A stretch of 64,000 nt of DNA from the NCBI GenBank assembly GCA_022606135.1, contig JABYQN010000006.1, positions 1,674,001 to 1,738,000 of the forward strand, given 5' to 3'. The notes under the pieces were generated by a model that saw nothing but the letters and a program-made list of their open reading frames with translations, was not told where the DNA came from and ran no database searches. How positions within the stretch are numbered: position 1 is the stretch's first letter; each line of letters opens with the position of its first letter. Source of the DNA: Fomes fomentarius. Lineage: Eukaryota > Basidiomycota > Agaricomycetes > Polyporales > Polyporaceae. The translations under genes were made by a program, and so were the position numbers. Shown here one piece after another: positions 27,801-37,454 of the stretch.

Positions 27801-27972
27801 GGAATTCCATCTTCGTACGCGGAGGCCCTAGATACTGTACGTCTCGATGTGAGGCCCGCAAAAGTTGGACATAACTAACATGGCAACCGTCGTCTAGGTT
27901 CGACTGGCTGAGACGTTCTTGGGTATCGCAGAGTCTCTTGCCAAGCCTAGAGGTGCTCTCTTCCGTGGCTAA
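18865..27972 (+). CDS. Giant GB1/VLIG-like GTPase with Cys/His-rich zinc region and C-terminal VWA domain
   Basis: Starts MTTNSFKPPNLFSDIAQNM at 18865 and ends ...KPRGALFRG at 27972; roughly 2,300 residues over more than 20 exons. The N-terminal half has no named domain: a helical region lies at about 20340-21400 and a beta-rich region at 21500-23215. A GTPase domain follows, with G1 GEQSVGKS (23343-23366), G3 DFEG split by an intron at 23487, and a likely G4 around LVIIIKDV near 23810; this resembles GB1/RHD3 and interferon-inducible very large GTPases. From about 24800 to 26160 there are dense Cys/His repeats (CGAQCSSCKLNC, CGKPCKLS, CQQPCGIA, CPIGCQLCKRLC) like NF-X1 or RNF213-type zinc binding. 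The C-terminus is a VWA domain whose MIDAS reads FAIDRSGSMS across a splice site, with FLSDGE further on. One intron appears to use a GC donor. Function is unknown; the architecture suggests a large mechanochemical or ubiquitin-linked surveillance protein (inference). Confidence 0.85.
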
Positions 27973-28264
27973 GTAGATCGAAACACGCGACATTGTCAAT
28001 GCGGTCTCAGCATTCGCCACATACTCTCTGTGTTATACATTCGAACGTATCCGTGTACTATTGCATGCCCCTTATCTTTGGACTGTAGTTGCATCTCCTG
28101 ACTCCTGAGGCCACGATGACGATTCCTACCATGTACTACTAGTACGACCTTTTTCCAAGTATCCAGATCATCGCCAGTACACCATCATTACAATCTCTGA
28201 CCGACTGCATGACGGCGGAACGGCAGTCTAGTCTTGATGATGAAACGGCAGTCTCGGAGCAAAG

Positions 28265-28452
28265 AGTGTGTATAAAGAAAAGAAACAATGATTTGCATAT
28301 TGACCTCCCCAGGCAGCTTCAACGTTCAAGATATCACTGAGGGTGCGACACTATCTATACCTATGGGTCATAGCTGCAGTCACAACTCCCAAATATACGT
28401 GTTCACAATAACAGACACTTAGACATCACTCACCTAATCCTGACCTGAGCAG
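28265..28452 (+). repeat. Direct repeat A
   Basis: Matches 30845-31037 over about 190 bp with many substitutions; the best-conserved parts are around CATAGCTGCAGTCACAA and CTTAGACATCACTC. It lies about 300 bp after the stop of the giant gene. No TG...CA ends or coding potential were seen. Confidence 0.75.
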
Positions 28453-29893
28453 GCGGTGCGTTCAGCTTGCCCACCACCGACAGAGGCCGTGACAGTGTAA
28501 GCGGAGTGCGGAGGAGTTGCGTCGTGATCCTATGACGCCTGACAACTCGTGGCGTTCCCAGCATCCGATTGTGTAGCAACATTGCTTGTCGCGCGCGAAC
28601 TTCCCAGGCGGTGCTGCTTTGCGCGCATTCAATCTTTCGCTTCGGAAGAGAACGGTGCGTTTCAGATCCCTCTTCGCCTCAATGATCCCAAGTCGAATCC
28701 GACTCCTTACTTCGGTGCACGCACACATCTCCAACCTCGCCAGCACGTCACTCTTCCTACACAACAATGCACCACCATTCCCGCCCAGCATGAACGGCAC
28801 ACATCACACAAGCGGGGTATACGACAAGACAGAAAACCTCACCTTCGACGACCTCACGGGCCCCAGAGAGATCACACCTCATTGCCGAGGCATCATCTGC
28901 ACTCGAAGAAGAACGCTGGACCACGGCGTTGAGGGACACGTATAGGTGAGTCGGCGGTGAAATTAGAGCCGTATGGGGTCTGTATAAATGTGCAGGAGCC
29001 GCGGAGCATCAAGGGTGTGCGGGATTTTGTCGGCCGAGAGAAGCGTCGTCATCTACGACAATAAGGGGGTAGGCAGGTGGGAGCATATAGAATACAGGAT
29101 CACTCACCTCACCGGCCCCCAATTGTAGCAGGACTGGCTGCATGCCCCACTCCGACATGTCCTATCGATCGTAGGATGGAGGACGTGGAAGGCAGTTGCG
29201 CGGTAAGATTTCAAATCAAGCCAGAGAACGTGCGGGAGCTAGACCCAGACCGTCGGAAAGCATATGCAGGCTGGTCGGATTCATAAACAAGTGTCGGAAC
29301 GCGTTTTCAGTTACTCTGTCTAGTACCCTTTGAAGCGGTTCAGGCCTCTCTGGTGGTGCGAAATGAGATAGTCCCGATCAGAACGTATTTGGGAGCGGAA
29401 ACGCCAGGAAGCTGAGTATGACAAGAGGGTGTGACAGGACTATGACAAGCGCGTCGCGCGGCGCGGGCCAAGTTGAACGGCTTGGGCGCTAGCCACATGA
29501 CCTTCAGCCTTTGCATGCAAATTGTGTAGCATTCATCCTGAACGCAACCGAAGTTCTCTACCTAGGATCATCACCTTCAAGCATCATAACCAGCTAGCAG
29601 TACTCGGACGCTTCAGGCTCGAATCTTCTGGGTAGGCTGTGTGCCCTGGGTCGACCTACAACTTAACCTAGTAGGCCTTTTGATACTTGCAGACCGCCGT
29701 GGTATTGGCAACTGGGTTTACTGTGTCCTTCGATTCTAGGTGCGCTTTCATGGCTTCAGCGCAGTAACTCCTATTTTGATGACCAATAGCCAACTTTCCA
29801 TACGACCTAGGTCTCTTCCCATCCAGAACTTCAACAAGGTAAAGTTTTGGAACCCTGATCCGCATGGCTTAGCCGCACTAGAGTCAGAGACCC

Positions 29894-30400
29894 GTGATGT
29901 CATCCATGTGCGACCCGCACGCAAAAGCAAGCATGGAGAAGACATTGGAGTCCGTGTTCCAGGAGCTGACTCCATGTCGCCTCCGTCAGCCTGTATGTCA
30001 TGCTCATTGTTCATGGCACTCATTGAAGACTGACATACTACTTATGCTTTTGATCCTAGGCTTCCGGGTCGCCCAGGTTTGGGTGGTCTTCAAGATCCCA
30101 TCCAAATGTCATCCTGACCTGTTCCCGAGGCCCCTGCTGACCGCATACCCACAGCATCTCGCATATGTAGAATGGTTTACACCATTGACAGTCGTACAAG
30201 CCGAGCATGGCTTGTACAAGCTTAAGGTAACACGGGCCCTCAGGTATGGCGCATGCTTAGAGAGTGTTGTGCCCGTCAGTCAACTGGAACGTAGTTGTCA
30301 TCTATTCCCAGACTTTGGACCTCAGGCCGCCTGTAACCCCGCGTCATTGTACTACTAGTACAGTTCTTGACGAGTTTGTTTGTCAACTCATTTACCGAAA
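29894..30400 (+). mobile_element. Decayed remnant resembling KDZ-type transposon protein
   Basis: The translated segment FRVAQVWVVFKIPS...HLAYVEWFTPL...HGLYKLKVTRALR...SQLERSCHLFPDFG, followed out of frame by VNSFTER near 30380, resembles the conserved tail of proteins carried by Kyakuja-Dileera-Zisupton-like elements that are abundant in Agaricomycetes. The piece is short and frame-broken, and no transposase core or terminal repeats can be seen. The family assignment is from memory of the motif and is tentative. Confidence 0.45.
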
Positions 30401-30844
30401 GATATATTTGAAGACATGCCTTCGGAGGGCAAACTGTCACGCCTCAGGCCTGAACCGTCACATCCCATAAGTTCGTACAGGTCCACGTAGTATATGTGTT
30501 CTACCAGTTTTGAAACCATTTCTGTGTATACTATACGGTCTCATAGCTGAGAAAACCAAGTACTGAGAGACTTCTGTTGAGCCATGATTGTATAACAATC
30601 CTGACAAAGTCTGCGAGTACAGCGCCTAATTGAGTCTCAGTGAAGCGCCTACCCCAGTAGCAGTCACTCAGTGTGACAGTTCAACCCTCCACATTCGGCG
30701 GCGAAGGGCCGTCCCTTAGATGTTCTTCAACCCTTCAACCATGACCTTAGGATGAATGTGCCAAGCTCCAATCCTAGCAAATCGGTTCTACTGTCATTAT
30801 GACCTCTTATGCAGTGGTCGTCGCTGTGCTGAAGTGTGAGTCGC

Positions 30845-31037
30845 AGTGTATGAAGGGAAGAATCGAACATTTCGCGTACTGACCGCCCCAGGCAGTTTCA
30901 ACGAAGTGGAAGAGATCACTGAAGGCCCAAAGCTATCAATACCTACCAGTCATAGCTGCAGTCACAAGTCCTAACTACACATGTACATCAATAACAGATA
31001 CTTAGACATCACTCGCCTAACCTTTACCTGAGCCTCT
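30845..31037 (+). repeat. Direct repeat B
   Basis: Second copy of the repeat at 28265-28452, about 300 bp beyond the 3' end of protease-RBR copy 2. Together the two copies bracket about 2.4 kb of decayed sequence. This could be an insertion flanked by a duplication, or the shared 3' flank of two duplicated units. Confidence 0.75.
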
Positions 31038-31343
31038 GGCACCGCGTTGAGATTATGACAGCCTTGTATCGGCATTCAGTAGTATCTCCCACCTTCTTCT
31101 CCGTATATACTTTGCAGCGAGGCCGTCATAGTGATGCGTGTCAATGAATGCCTTGAACTGCGAGAGTCAGCCACACTTCACTGCCAATAAGAGTGTGCTA
31201 TGTAGTCAAGTTCGAGGCGCCAATTGTACATTACTACACCATTCTACAATCACCGCCGATAGCCGAACACAGGGCCCACTCAAGGAACAAGAATATATCT
31301 CACGAGATACAGGTAACAAATTGACCGAATGGAAGAGCGGTAA

Positions 31344-33524
31344 TCAGAAGAGGGTACAGCTGCTATAGTGTTGTTGTACTGCAGACCGGATCTCGCTCGG
31401 AAGAACTGATTGCACGATGCGGGCTCCGCAGAGATAGCAAAAGTGTGTGTTACACCCAGGTGACAGGCACTGACCATCCGAATCAGTGTCAGAACTCACA
31501 AGAACCGAGACCGTTCACACTCACCGTCATATGGTTGCAACCGTCCGTCTTGTCGACCGGCGTCTGACAGCCTATCCACAACAGTCAGTACCAAGTACCT
31601 ACAGTTGGAACGTGAGAGAGAAGCCTCGAAGTGGTCACGTACCAGGGCAATTCTTCCAGCCGTGTAGGCCCATGAGGTGTTTGAGTTCAGAAGAGCCGTC
31701 GCATGAGTGCTTCGGACCCCCATTCTCAATTGCTTGAGAACAGCGTTTGCACCATCTGTATTCGCACCCTGGAAGGGGGCAGACGATCTCCTCTACTGCT
31801 TGGTACTCTTCCTTGTCGACGAATATAGTTTGCTCGCATCTGACGAACGTGTGTCAGTCAGCCTCGCAGCAAGAAACACTGCTAGATGACGCGACAGGCA
31901 ACTCACTTCCGACAGTGTATGATGGTGGAGAACTTGGCCAACTGCATCTCGCTGAAGATGTCGTACTGCTGGTCCGTCATGCCGAGCTGCTGAATCATCC
32001 CATCCTCGATAACTATGGAGTGTTTCGTGAGCGCGCATCCTACATGCAACAGAAGAGAGACATACCGGATGGGTCAGTCGGCCTGTTCCTGTCCGCAGCG
32101 CATGTAGGGCACAGGATTGGGTAACGGTGTTCCTCGACCTTCGACACCACCCAACCGCGCAGACAGGGTCTGCAATACCAATGGTCGCAGGGCATGACGC
32201 GCGCGACGTGGTCCTCCTGCACGCTCTCCATGCATATCCCGCAGTCGAAGAACTTCGGCTGGCTCAATTGTAGCTCTCGGTGCTGACGCTCGAGCTGCCT
32301 GTTCTCCTCATCGAAGTCCCTTTGCAGCTGCGCCGCATAAGGGTCTATGAACCCAACATCCTTGAACGGTAACGGTCGATCAACGCTCACGCGCGAGACA
32401 GAAGTTGTACCGATGGGACTCTGCGCATGCGCGAAATGGTAGTTCGGTCGTGTTGGCGTAGGGGCTCTGTGGTACCCGTGTCCGGTCGTCCCAGGCATCT
32501 TCCGCAACTTCTCGTACTTCCTCTTCACCCTCTCAAGCTCATCGTCTAGCTCGAGCCGTCTGGCCTCGTGCTCCGAGACCTCGCCATTGAGGCGCCTGGT
32601 TTTTTCCTCGAGATCCTGGTTCGTCGACTCCAACTCTCGCACCCGCGCCTGCAGACTCAACACCTGGAGACTGGCGTCGAGCGCGGTGTTCGCCCAGTCT
32701 GCACTCGAGTGCATTTCATCAGATGCGATGAAGATCTCTCCTGATGCCTGTGCTAGGAGCTGCGCCTGCCACTGGAAGGTGCTGTCCGCGAGGAGTCGCT
32801 CGTCGTAGTGCAGGAGGTTCGCGAGGTAGTCCGCTGTGTCCGCGATGTTATTCTTGAATATGAATGCGGCGCCATACGGATGTTTCTTTGGGCGAGGATG
32901 GGAGTCGAAGATAATGTAGAGATCGCCAGGAGTGTCTGTGATGCAGAAGCATGCGATGATCTCTGGAGGACGGGTGATGATCACGCAAGTCGAGGTTCCG
33001 TGTGCTTGCGAGAGCTCGTGAGAGACTCTGAGACGATCTATGTGAGCACGATCTACCAGCCAGTGAGAATATTGCAACATACGATATGAGCTTCTTGAAG
33101 TATTTGAGCGTTGGTGGGCCAAAGTAAGAGTACACTGACTTCAGCGACTTCGCGAAGACGGGAGCTTTGTGGATCTCGTCGACTGCGAGATGTGCGGCGC
33201 TAGACCACGAAGAACACGGTTGTAGGATATCCTGATGAACAAGACAAGCTTAGTGTCATACAGTGTGATGCAGAGAGAACGGATGCTCACCTCGAGTAAC
33301 TGACGTCCCATAATTTTGAGTACGAGCTGCTCGATGCTGAGGCCGCCAGCATGGAGCCCCAAGACTATTCTGGCGCAGTTCAATGTAGCAATACCGCAAG
33401 CAGATACGCCTCTTCCCGCCTGACTGTACTGGCTGCGTCCTGGATGAGTGACAACGTACTCGGAGGCCTCCCTAGATACGACTTTGGGGGCATCCTGAGT
33501 GAAGTCGTAGTCATCTCCATACAT
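31344..33524 (-). CDS. Putative cysteine protease-RBR E3 ubiquitin ligase fusion, copy 2
   Basis: Full paralogue of 13407-15552, with the same start context (MYGDDYDFTQDAPKVV), intron positions and domain order. The protease candidate residues are all retained: Gln in GRSQYSQAG, Cys in SACGIATLN, and Asp-x-His in YIIFDSHPRP. The coiled-coil linker is longer and more diverged than in copy 1. RING1 (CGICMESVQED, CDHWYCRPC, CPTC), IBR and RING2 (CPG-CQTPVDKTDGCNHMTC, GCNTHFCYLCG) are intact. In both copies the last intron must use the acceptor just before TGC (for copy 2, GGATGGTCAG), which restores the RING2 Cys; the alternative splice loses it. Exon 3 starts with VSHELSQAHG. All exons read in frame, so both copies look functional. 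It converges on the giant GTPase gene and is divergent from SUP35-like and VWA-like remnants. Confidence 0.86.
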
Positions 33525-33984
33525 GGCTGACTGATGGGCGGAGGCTTGTAGTCCGATCTGGGATAGTCCCTGAGATTTGGATAGTGGTAGAGTCCCCAGC
33601 CTGAGTGGCGGCGTACCGCCAGTGGTTGGCAGTAAGTACTGTCGAGTGGTGAGAACGAAAGAGAGTCGAGTGGGTATCTTGCGTTATACGGTATTTGTAC
33701 CATTTGGTACGCGGAGTAAGCCATGATCATTAACCCCTCACCTGACGCGCCAGGAGCTAGCAGTGGAATTGGAAACTTGACGTTCCTGGTAAAGGTGACA
33801 GCAGCACGAAAGGAAGTGATCACTAGGCGCCCATTGTCGCACGTCCGAGTCGTGCTGCCGCAGTTGTACCGCAGCACATATCCAAGATTCATGGAAGCAG
33901 CCAGACTGATGGCTACTCCAGCCTCTCTCAGCCGCGTCTGGCAGCCGGTACCCGTTACCTCCTGCCTCCACGAAACTCTCCATT

Positions 33985-34260
33985 TTGGCTCGACCAACGT
34001 TGAAGGCGTCAAAAGGGAAAGTAGTACGGATATCCACAACCATTCCCTACTCTGTGAACGAGGCCATCGGCCTGGATTTGTACTTGCTAATCCCTCGAAC
34101 CCGAACCACGCCGTGCACGAGCTCGAGGCACAGCCTGCAGTTCTCAACTACAGAGCCATACACGACAATAGTCGCTTCCATGCCCTGCTATACAACTTCC
34201 GAGCAGGTCTGTCTTCCTCCTCAAGCTCTATCCCATGTCTTCGTGATGTGGCGGCGATCA
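33985..34260 (+). pseudogene. Degenerate SUP35-like fragment
   Basis: The frame reading GFVLANPSNPNHAVHELEAQ followed by PAVLNYRAI aligns with the SUP35 domain-3 stretch PGFVLTSPSNPIHAVRQFEA and the following LAILDHKSI. The match is limited to about 60-70 codons and is frame-broken before and after. It shows that pieces of SUP35 travelled with the RBR/VWA cluster more than once. Origin from another EF1A-family gene is possible but less likely, given the PSNPxHAV block. Confidence 0.6.
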
Positions 34261-34264
34261 TTTA

Positions 34265-35030
34265 CTGAAAGCTGGCGGCGAGTGGGTCTTACGGCTGACA
34301 CAGGGCGACACAGAACCCAATGTCCGTCCGCGCAGTCGTCTTCGGGCCTTACATGCGTATGCATGGCGCAAGCCTTGCGAGGAGAAGTCAAGAGCATATC
34401 CGAGGGCGTACGTGACCTTGCTCGCTACTTGGACCGAACCCAGGCCTAGATGTATAAGGCAAGTCACTCATGCCTCGTGAGGGGGTCGTGCACAGGATCG
34501 ATCAAAGCCCGAGGGACGCTTTCACCGATATCGCGGAGTCGCCCAAGTGGCACCCCCGACGAGCCTTGGTTTGGGAACAAGGTTCGGTTTTTGCTGCACA
34601 GCCCGGAAGTCTTTCAGATTCCAGACGCACCATGCCGCTATCTCAGGCTCCCATCACCGCCGTATCTGTTTCCCCGGCATCGATAGCCTGTTTGATGGCG
34701 AATCTCATGGCGAGTATTCGAGTGACTTATGCCGCCGTCATGCCTCGCTGGTCTAGTGAGTACTTACTGGTAGCCCTTGTCGTATGCGGTAGTACCTCAT
34801 ACACAATGTCACAGCGAACGTCTCGCTTTTTAGAGACTTGGCGCGGCTGAGATACCTTCTTCCTAAGCACTGGATAGCGTACGTCTTGATGTGTGGTGTA
34901 CGAGGCTTGGACGATTCGAGCGTGGCCGCCGTGTAGGACTGGCTAAGACGCTATTTACCCGCGTGTGATTCTGGGTTGGTGATCCTTGATAAATGCGGGC
35001 TTCCTTGCGAAGCGTAGGGTGCTCTCTACA
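34265..35030 (+). pseudogene. Degenerate VWA-domain remnants
   Basis: Scattered pieces match the C-terminal VWA part of the giant gene. MSVRAVVFGPYMRMHGASLAR (34320-34385) resembles SFHAVAFGPSTG...RRMAQIAR; SLFDGES...SDLCRRHAS (about 34675-34745) resembles FLSDGE...DLCRRSIA; and VGLAKTLF near 34930 resembles VRLAETFL. The order of the pieces is not that of the intact gene, and stops interrupt them, so more than one truncated copy may be mixed. It lies divergently beside protease-RBR copy 2, just as the remnant at 16290 lies beside copy 1. Confidence 0.5.
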
Positions 35031-35428
35031 TTGATAGTGAAATGATCTCAACTCGACCTACTTCTGTGCTCTTGTCGGATGATTCTCACTATGGTGTACT
35101 TGTATCAGGCTACTGCGTATTGTATCATAACCGTATCACAGCACAGCACAATCTCTGATTGTATGGAGTGTCCACGAAAGCCTAGCGTATAGGAACAGAA
35201 GGAGATGAGAAGTTTAAAAAAAAAATCAAGAAAGTGAACGAGTGTGAGAGGAGAGCAGAATCTTGGAGATAATGGATGCTTGTACAAGGTGAAAACCGCA
35301 GTGTCGACGGCCAAGCGACGTGTAAACTGATGACAGACAGATACTAAGCGGCAGTCAACCGGGTCGAGGTAAGCACAGGACACGTAATGACATCGCCCTA
35401 CTTCTGTTTCTGCGAACCTAGATTACCA
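35031..35428. other. Intergenic, no gene seen
   Basis: About 400 bp after the VWA remnants and downstream of the C2H2 gene. It has one A-rich run near 35216-35225 and no supported coding sequence. Confidence 0.5.
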
Positions 35429-36393
35429 TCAAAGGGGGGTATTGTCGTGAGCATGCGTACCGATATGCCCAAAGAATGCTTGCTGGCCATAAGCAGAAGC
35501 GGCATGGGTAGCAAGACTATACTCATACGCAGCATACGTGGACCACGCCTGCTGTACTGCCAGGATATGGAACGGAGGGAGTAGCGGGCGATACGGATGG
35601 AACCGATTGATACCGCCAGGACGGTATGCGCCTATACCAAAGTGATTGAGCGGTTCGTCCGATGGCTCTTCCACCTTGGGTTGCGTCGAGGGCCCTGCGT
35701 CGATGCGAGACGACTGAGGCGTTGACTGGGCCCTGTCCGCAGCTTGCTGCCTTTCGTTGTTGAGTGTCAGGCCCTGAACAGCGGAAGTAGCGGTCAAGTT
35801 ACCGCACGGCGTGACGGTCGTCGTATTCTCGTGTGAGTCTGAGAGCGGACCCTTGGCTTTCTTCTGAGTCCGCCTCGAAAGGGGTGGCGGCCGCGGAGCA
35901 TTGGCATGAGCTGCGTTAACGTGCTTTGTCCGCTGGCCGGGGCTGTTAAAAACCTCAGGGCATTGGATGCGCGCCCCCTCTCCGGAAATCACGGTGTAGC
36001 GACACTGATACGCAAAATCTTTGAGGCTGATCATGGAACGTTAGTCACGTGATAGATACGATGAATGGCGAATACATACTGTATTGCGTGAATATGGGAA
36101 TTGAGATTGCCTTGCTGCCGGGTAGCATACCCACATCTGTACGGACACACAATACCACTGGAGGGACTTGTCGGAGGGAACACCGATTGATAAGAGGAAC
36201 GCACTCACGGTGGCTCGTGCGTTAACATGTGCCGCATCTTGTCCTTAGTGAAAACTCGAGAACACTTGGGACATAGTTCGCTCTTCTGAGGAGATGCGTG
36301 TATCAGCACAATACGCCGGCTAGTACGAGGACATCAAGAGCAACATACCGGCTTCACAGTAGTCGAAACGTCCTTCGAGCGAATTGCAGGCAT
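35429..36393 (-). CDS. C2H2-type zinc-finger protein
   Basis: Four exons from the ATG at 36393 (MPAIRSKDVSTTVKP) to the stop at 35429. Exon 2 encodes ELCPKCSRVFTKDKMRHMLTH, a C-x2-C...H-x4-H finger. Exon 3 gives VCPYRCGYATRQQGNLNSHI and its following His, a second finger. Exon 4 opens with YQCRYTVISGEGARIQCPEVF, leading to TKHVNAAH, a third finger-like unit. The rest is a low-complexity Ser/Pro/Ala tail with no domain. Such small C2H2 proteins in basidiomycetes are usually presumed transcription factors; targets cannot be inferred here. The splice sites are canonical and keep the frame. Nothing suggests a role in the neighbouring cluster. Confidence 0.78.
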
Positions 36394-37454
36394 GACGCTC
36401 GAGGAAAGTCGGTGGTATGAACGTAGGAGGGAGCGGGACGATACAAACAGGAGTGGGAGAAAAGCAGGAAAAATCGAGGGTTATTTATTCACCAGAGCGA
36501 CGCTTTTGCACCGGGTGACGTCCTCCGAGGCATGGATGCATTGAGCTTTGCGACCAGATAAATTCACTAGATTTGACTGGACCCGGGATTCAACAGGCCC
36601 AATCTCTATAGTCATAGACTCAAAGCTATGCGCGCCACGTCATGAAGGGAAGTAAGCGTGGTCTGTGGTTGGAAGGAAGTATTGACTTACCCTGCTTTGT
36701 CGTCTGTGTGAACAGAAATCACCCCAAAAGGGTGGATCCTCTAAGCCCATCCCCCGCCATATGATCTCTGCAAGACAGAGAGGATCCTATCGATGTTTCT
36801 CATTCGCGGGGACTGACAATGTCACTGGACGCCGACGCGAAGTTTTGCTTGGATCGACCAAGAAAGGGGGAAGTCGAGGCTTTGGCACATACACTCTATG
36901 CTATTGAAGCATTACCAAGCATTGCAGTAGGTGTCTCAATTTGAATCTGGAGTAAAATGCAGATTGCCCACGTACATTGGAAACATCCGCAGACCTCTGC
37001 ACGCTCAAGCGAGAGGCGGATCACCAATTGTAGTCAAGCTAGATGGGCGAATGCACCACGCTGTCGGCAGAGTTCATAGACAGACACACTCGTGAGCATC
37101 AGCATCGTCAGCTCAGTTGTTAGATTCTGGGGCCGCACAGATTATAAGAGAACGCCAACAATATTGATTTGGACGAACCGGGCCCGGGTCAATGGAAACT
37201 AGTGACCATTCACTTGCACGACAGAACAAGTGGGAAGTTACTCCCACGATGGAGGCTTAAGTGGTTGAACTTCCTTGAAGTTGACATTGAAGGCCGGTTG
37301 AAGGCGAACAAGTTCAATGGACAAGTAGCAATCATACACAGACGCCTGTGATGACGACACACCGGCGTCTCGACGTTCGCACAATCAGATTCATTGGAGA
37401 TCTTCCTGTCTTCCACCCGTACGCCTACTGCGCCTGTGGATCCTAGCGAACGAT
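36394..37454. other. Divergent intergenic region, C2H2 gene / RTP1
   Basis: About 1.06 kb between two divergent start codons. Short open stretches (for example 37169-37351) lack similarity or splice continuity. It presumably contains both promoters; no clear TATA box or repeat was seen. Confidence 0.5.

Larger units (their letters stand above)
27973..31343. other. Intergenic stretch between the giant gene and protease-RBR copy 2
   Basis: About 3.4 kb between two convergent genes. It contains a pair of about 190 bp direct repeats (28265 and 30845) and, between them, decayed sequence with a transposon-like protein remnant near 29.9-30.4 kb. Open stretches at 28549-28945 and 29740-30033 have no recognised domain. 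A run reading RKRQEAEYDKRV, broken by stops, appears near 29400. Confidence 0.6.

Noticed and set aside
28265..31037. Direct repeats considered as LTRs of a retrotransposon.
   Set aside because: The copies are short and diverged, no TG...CA ends or target duplication were seen, and no gag or pol coding lies between them.
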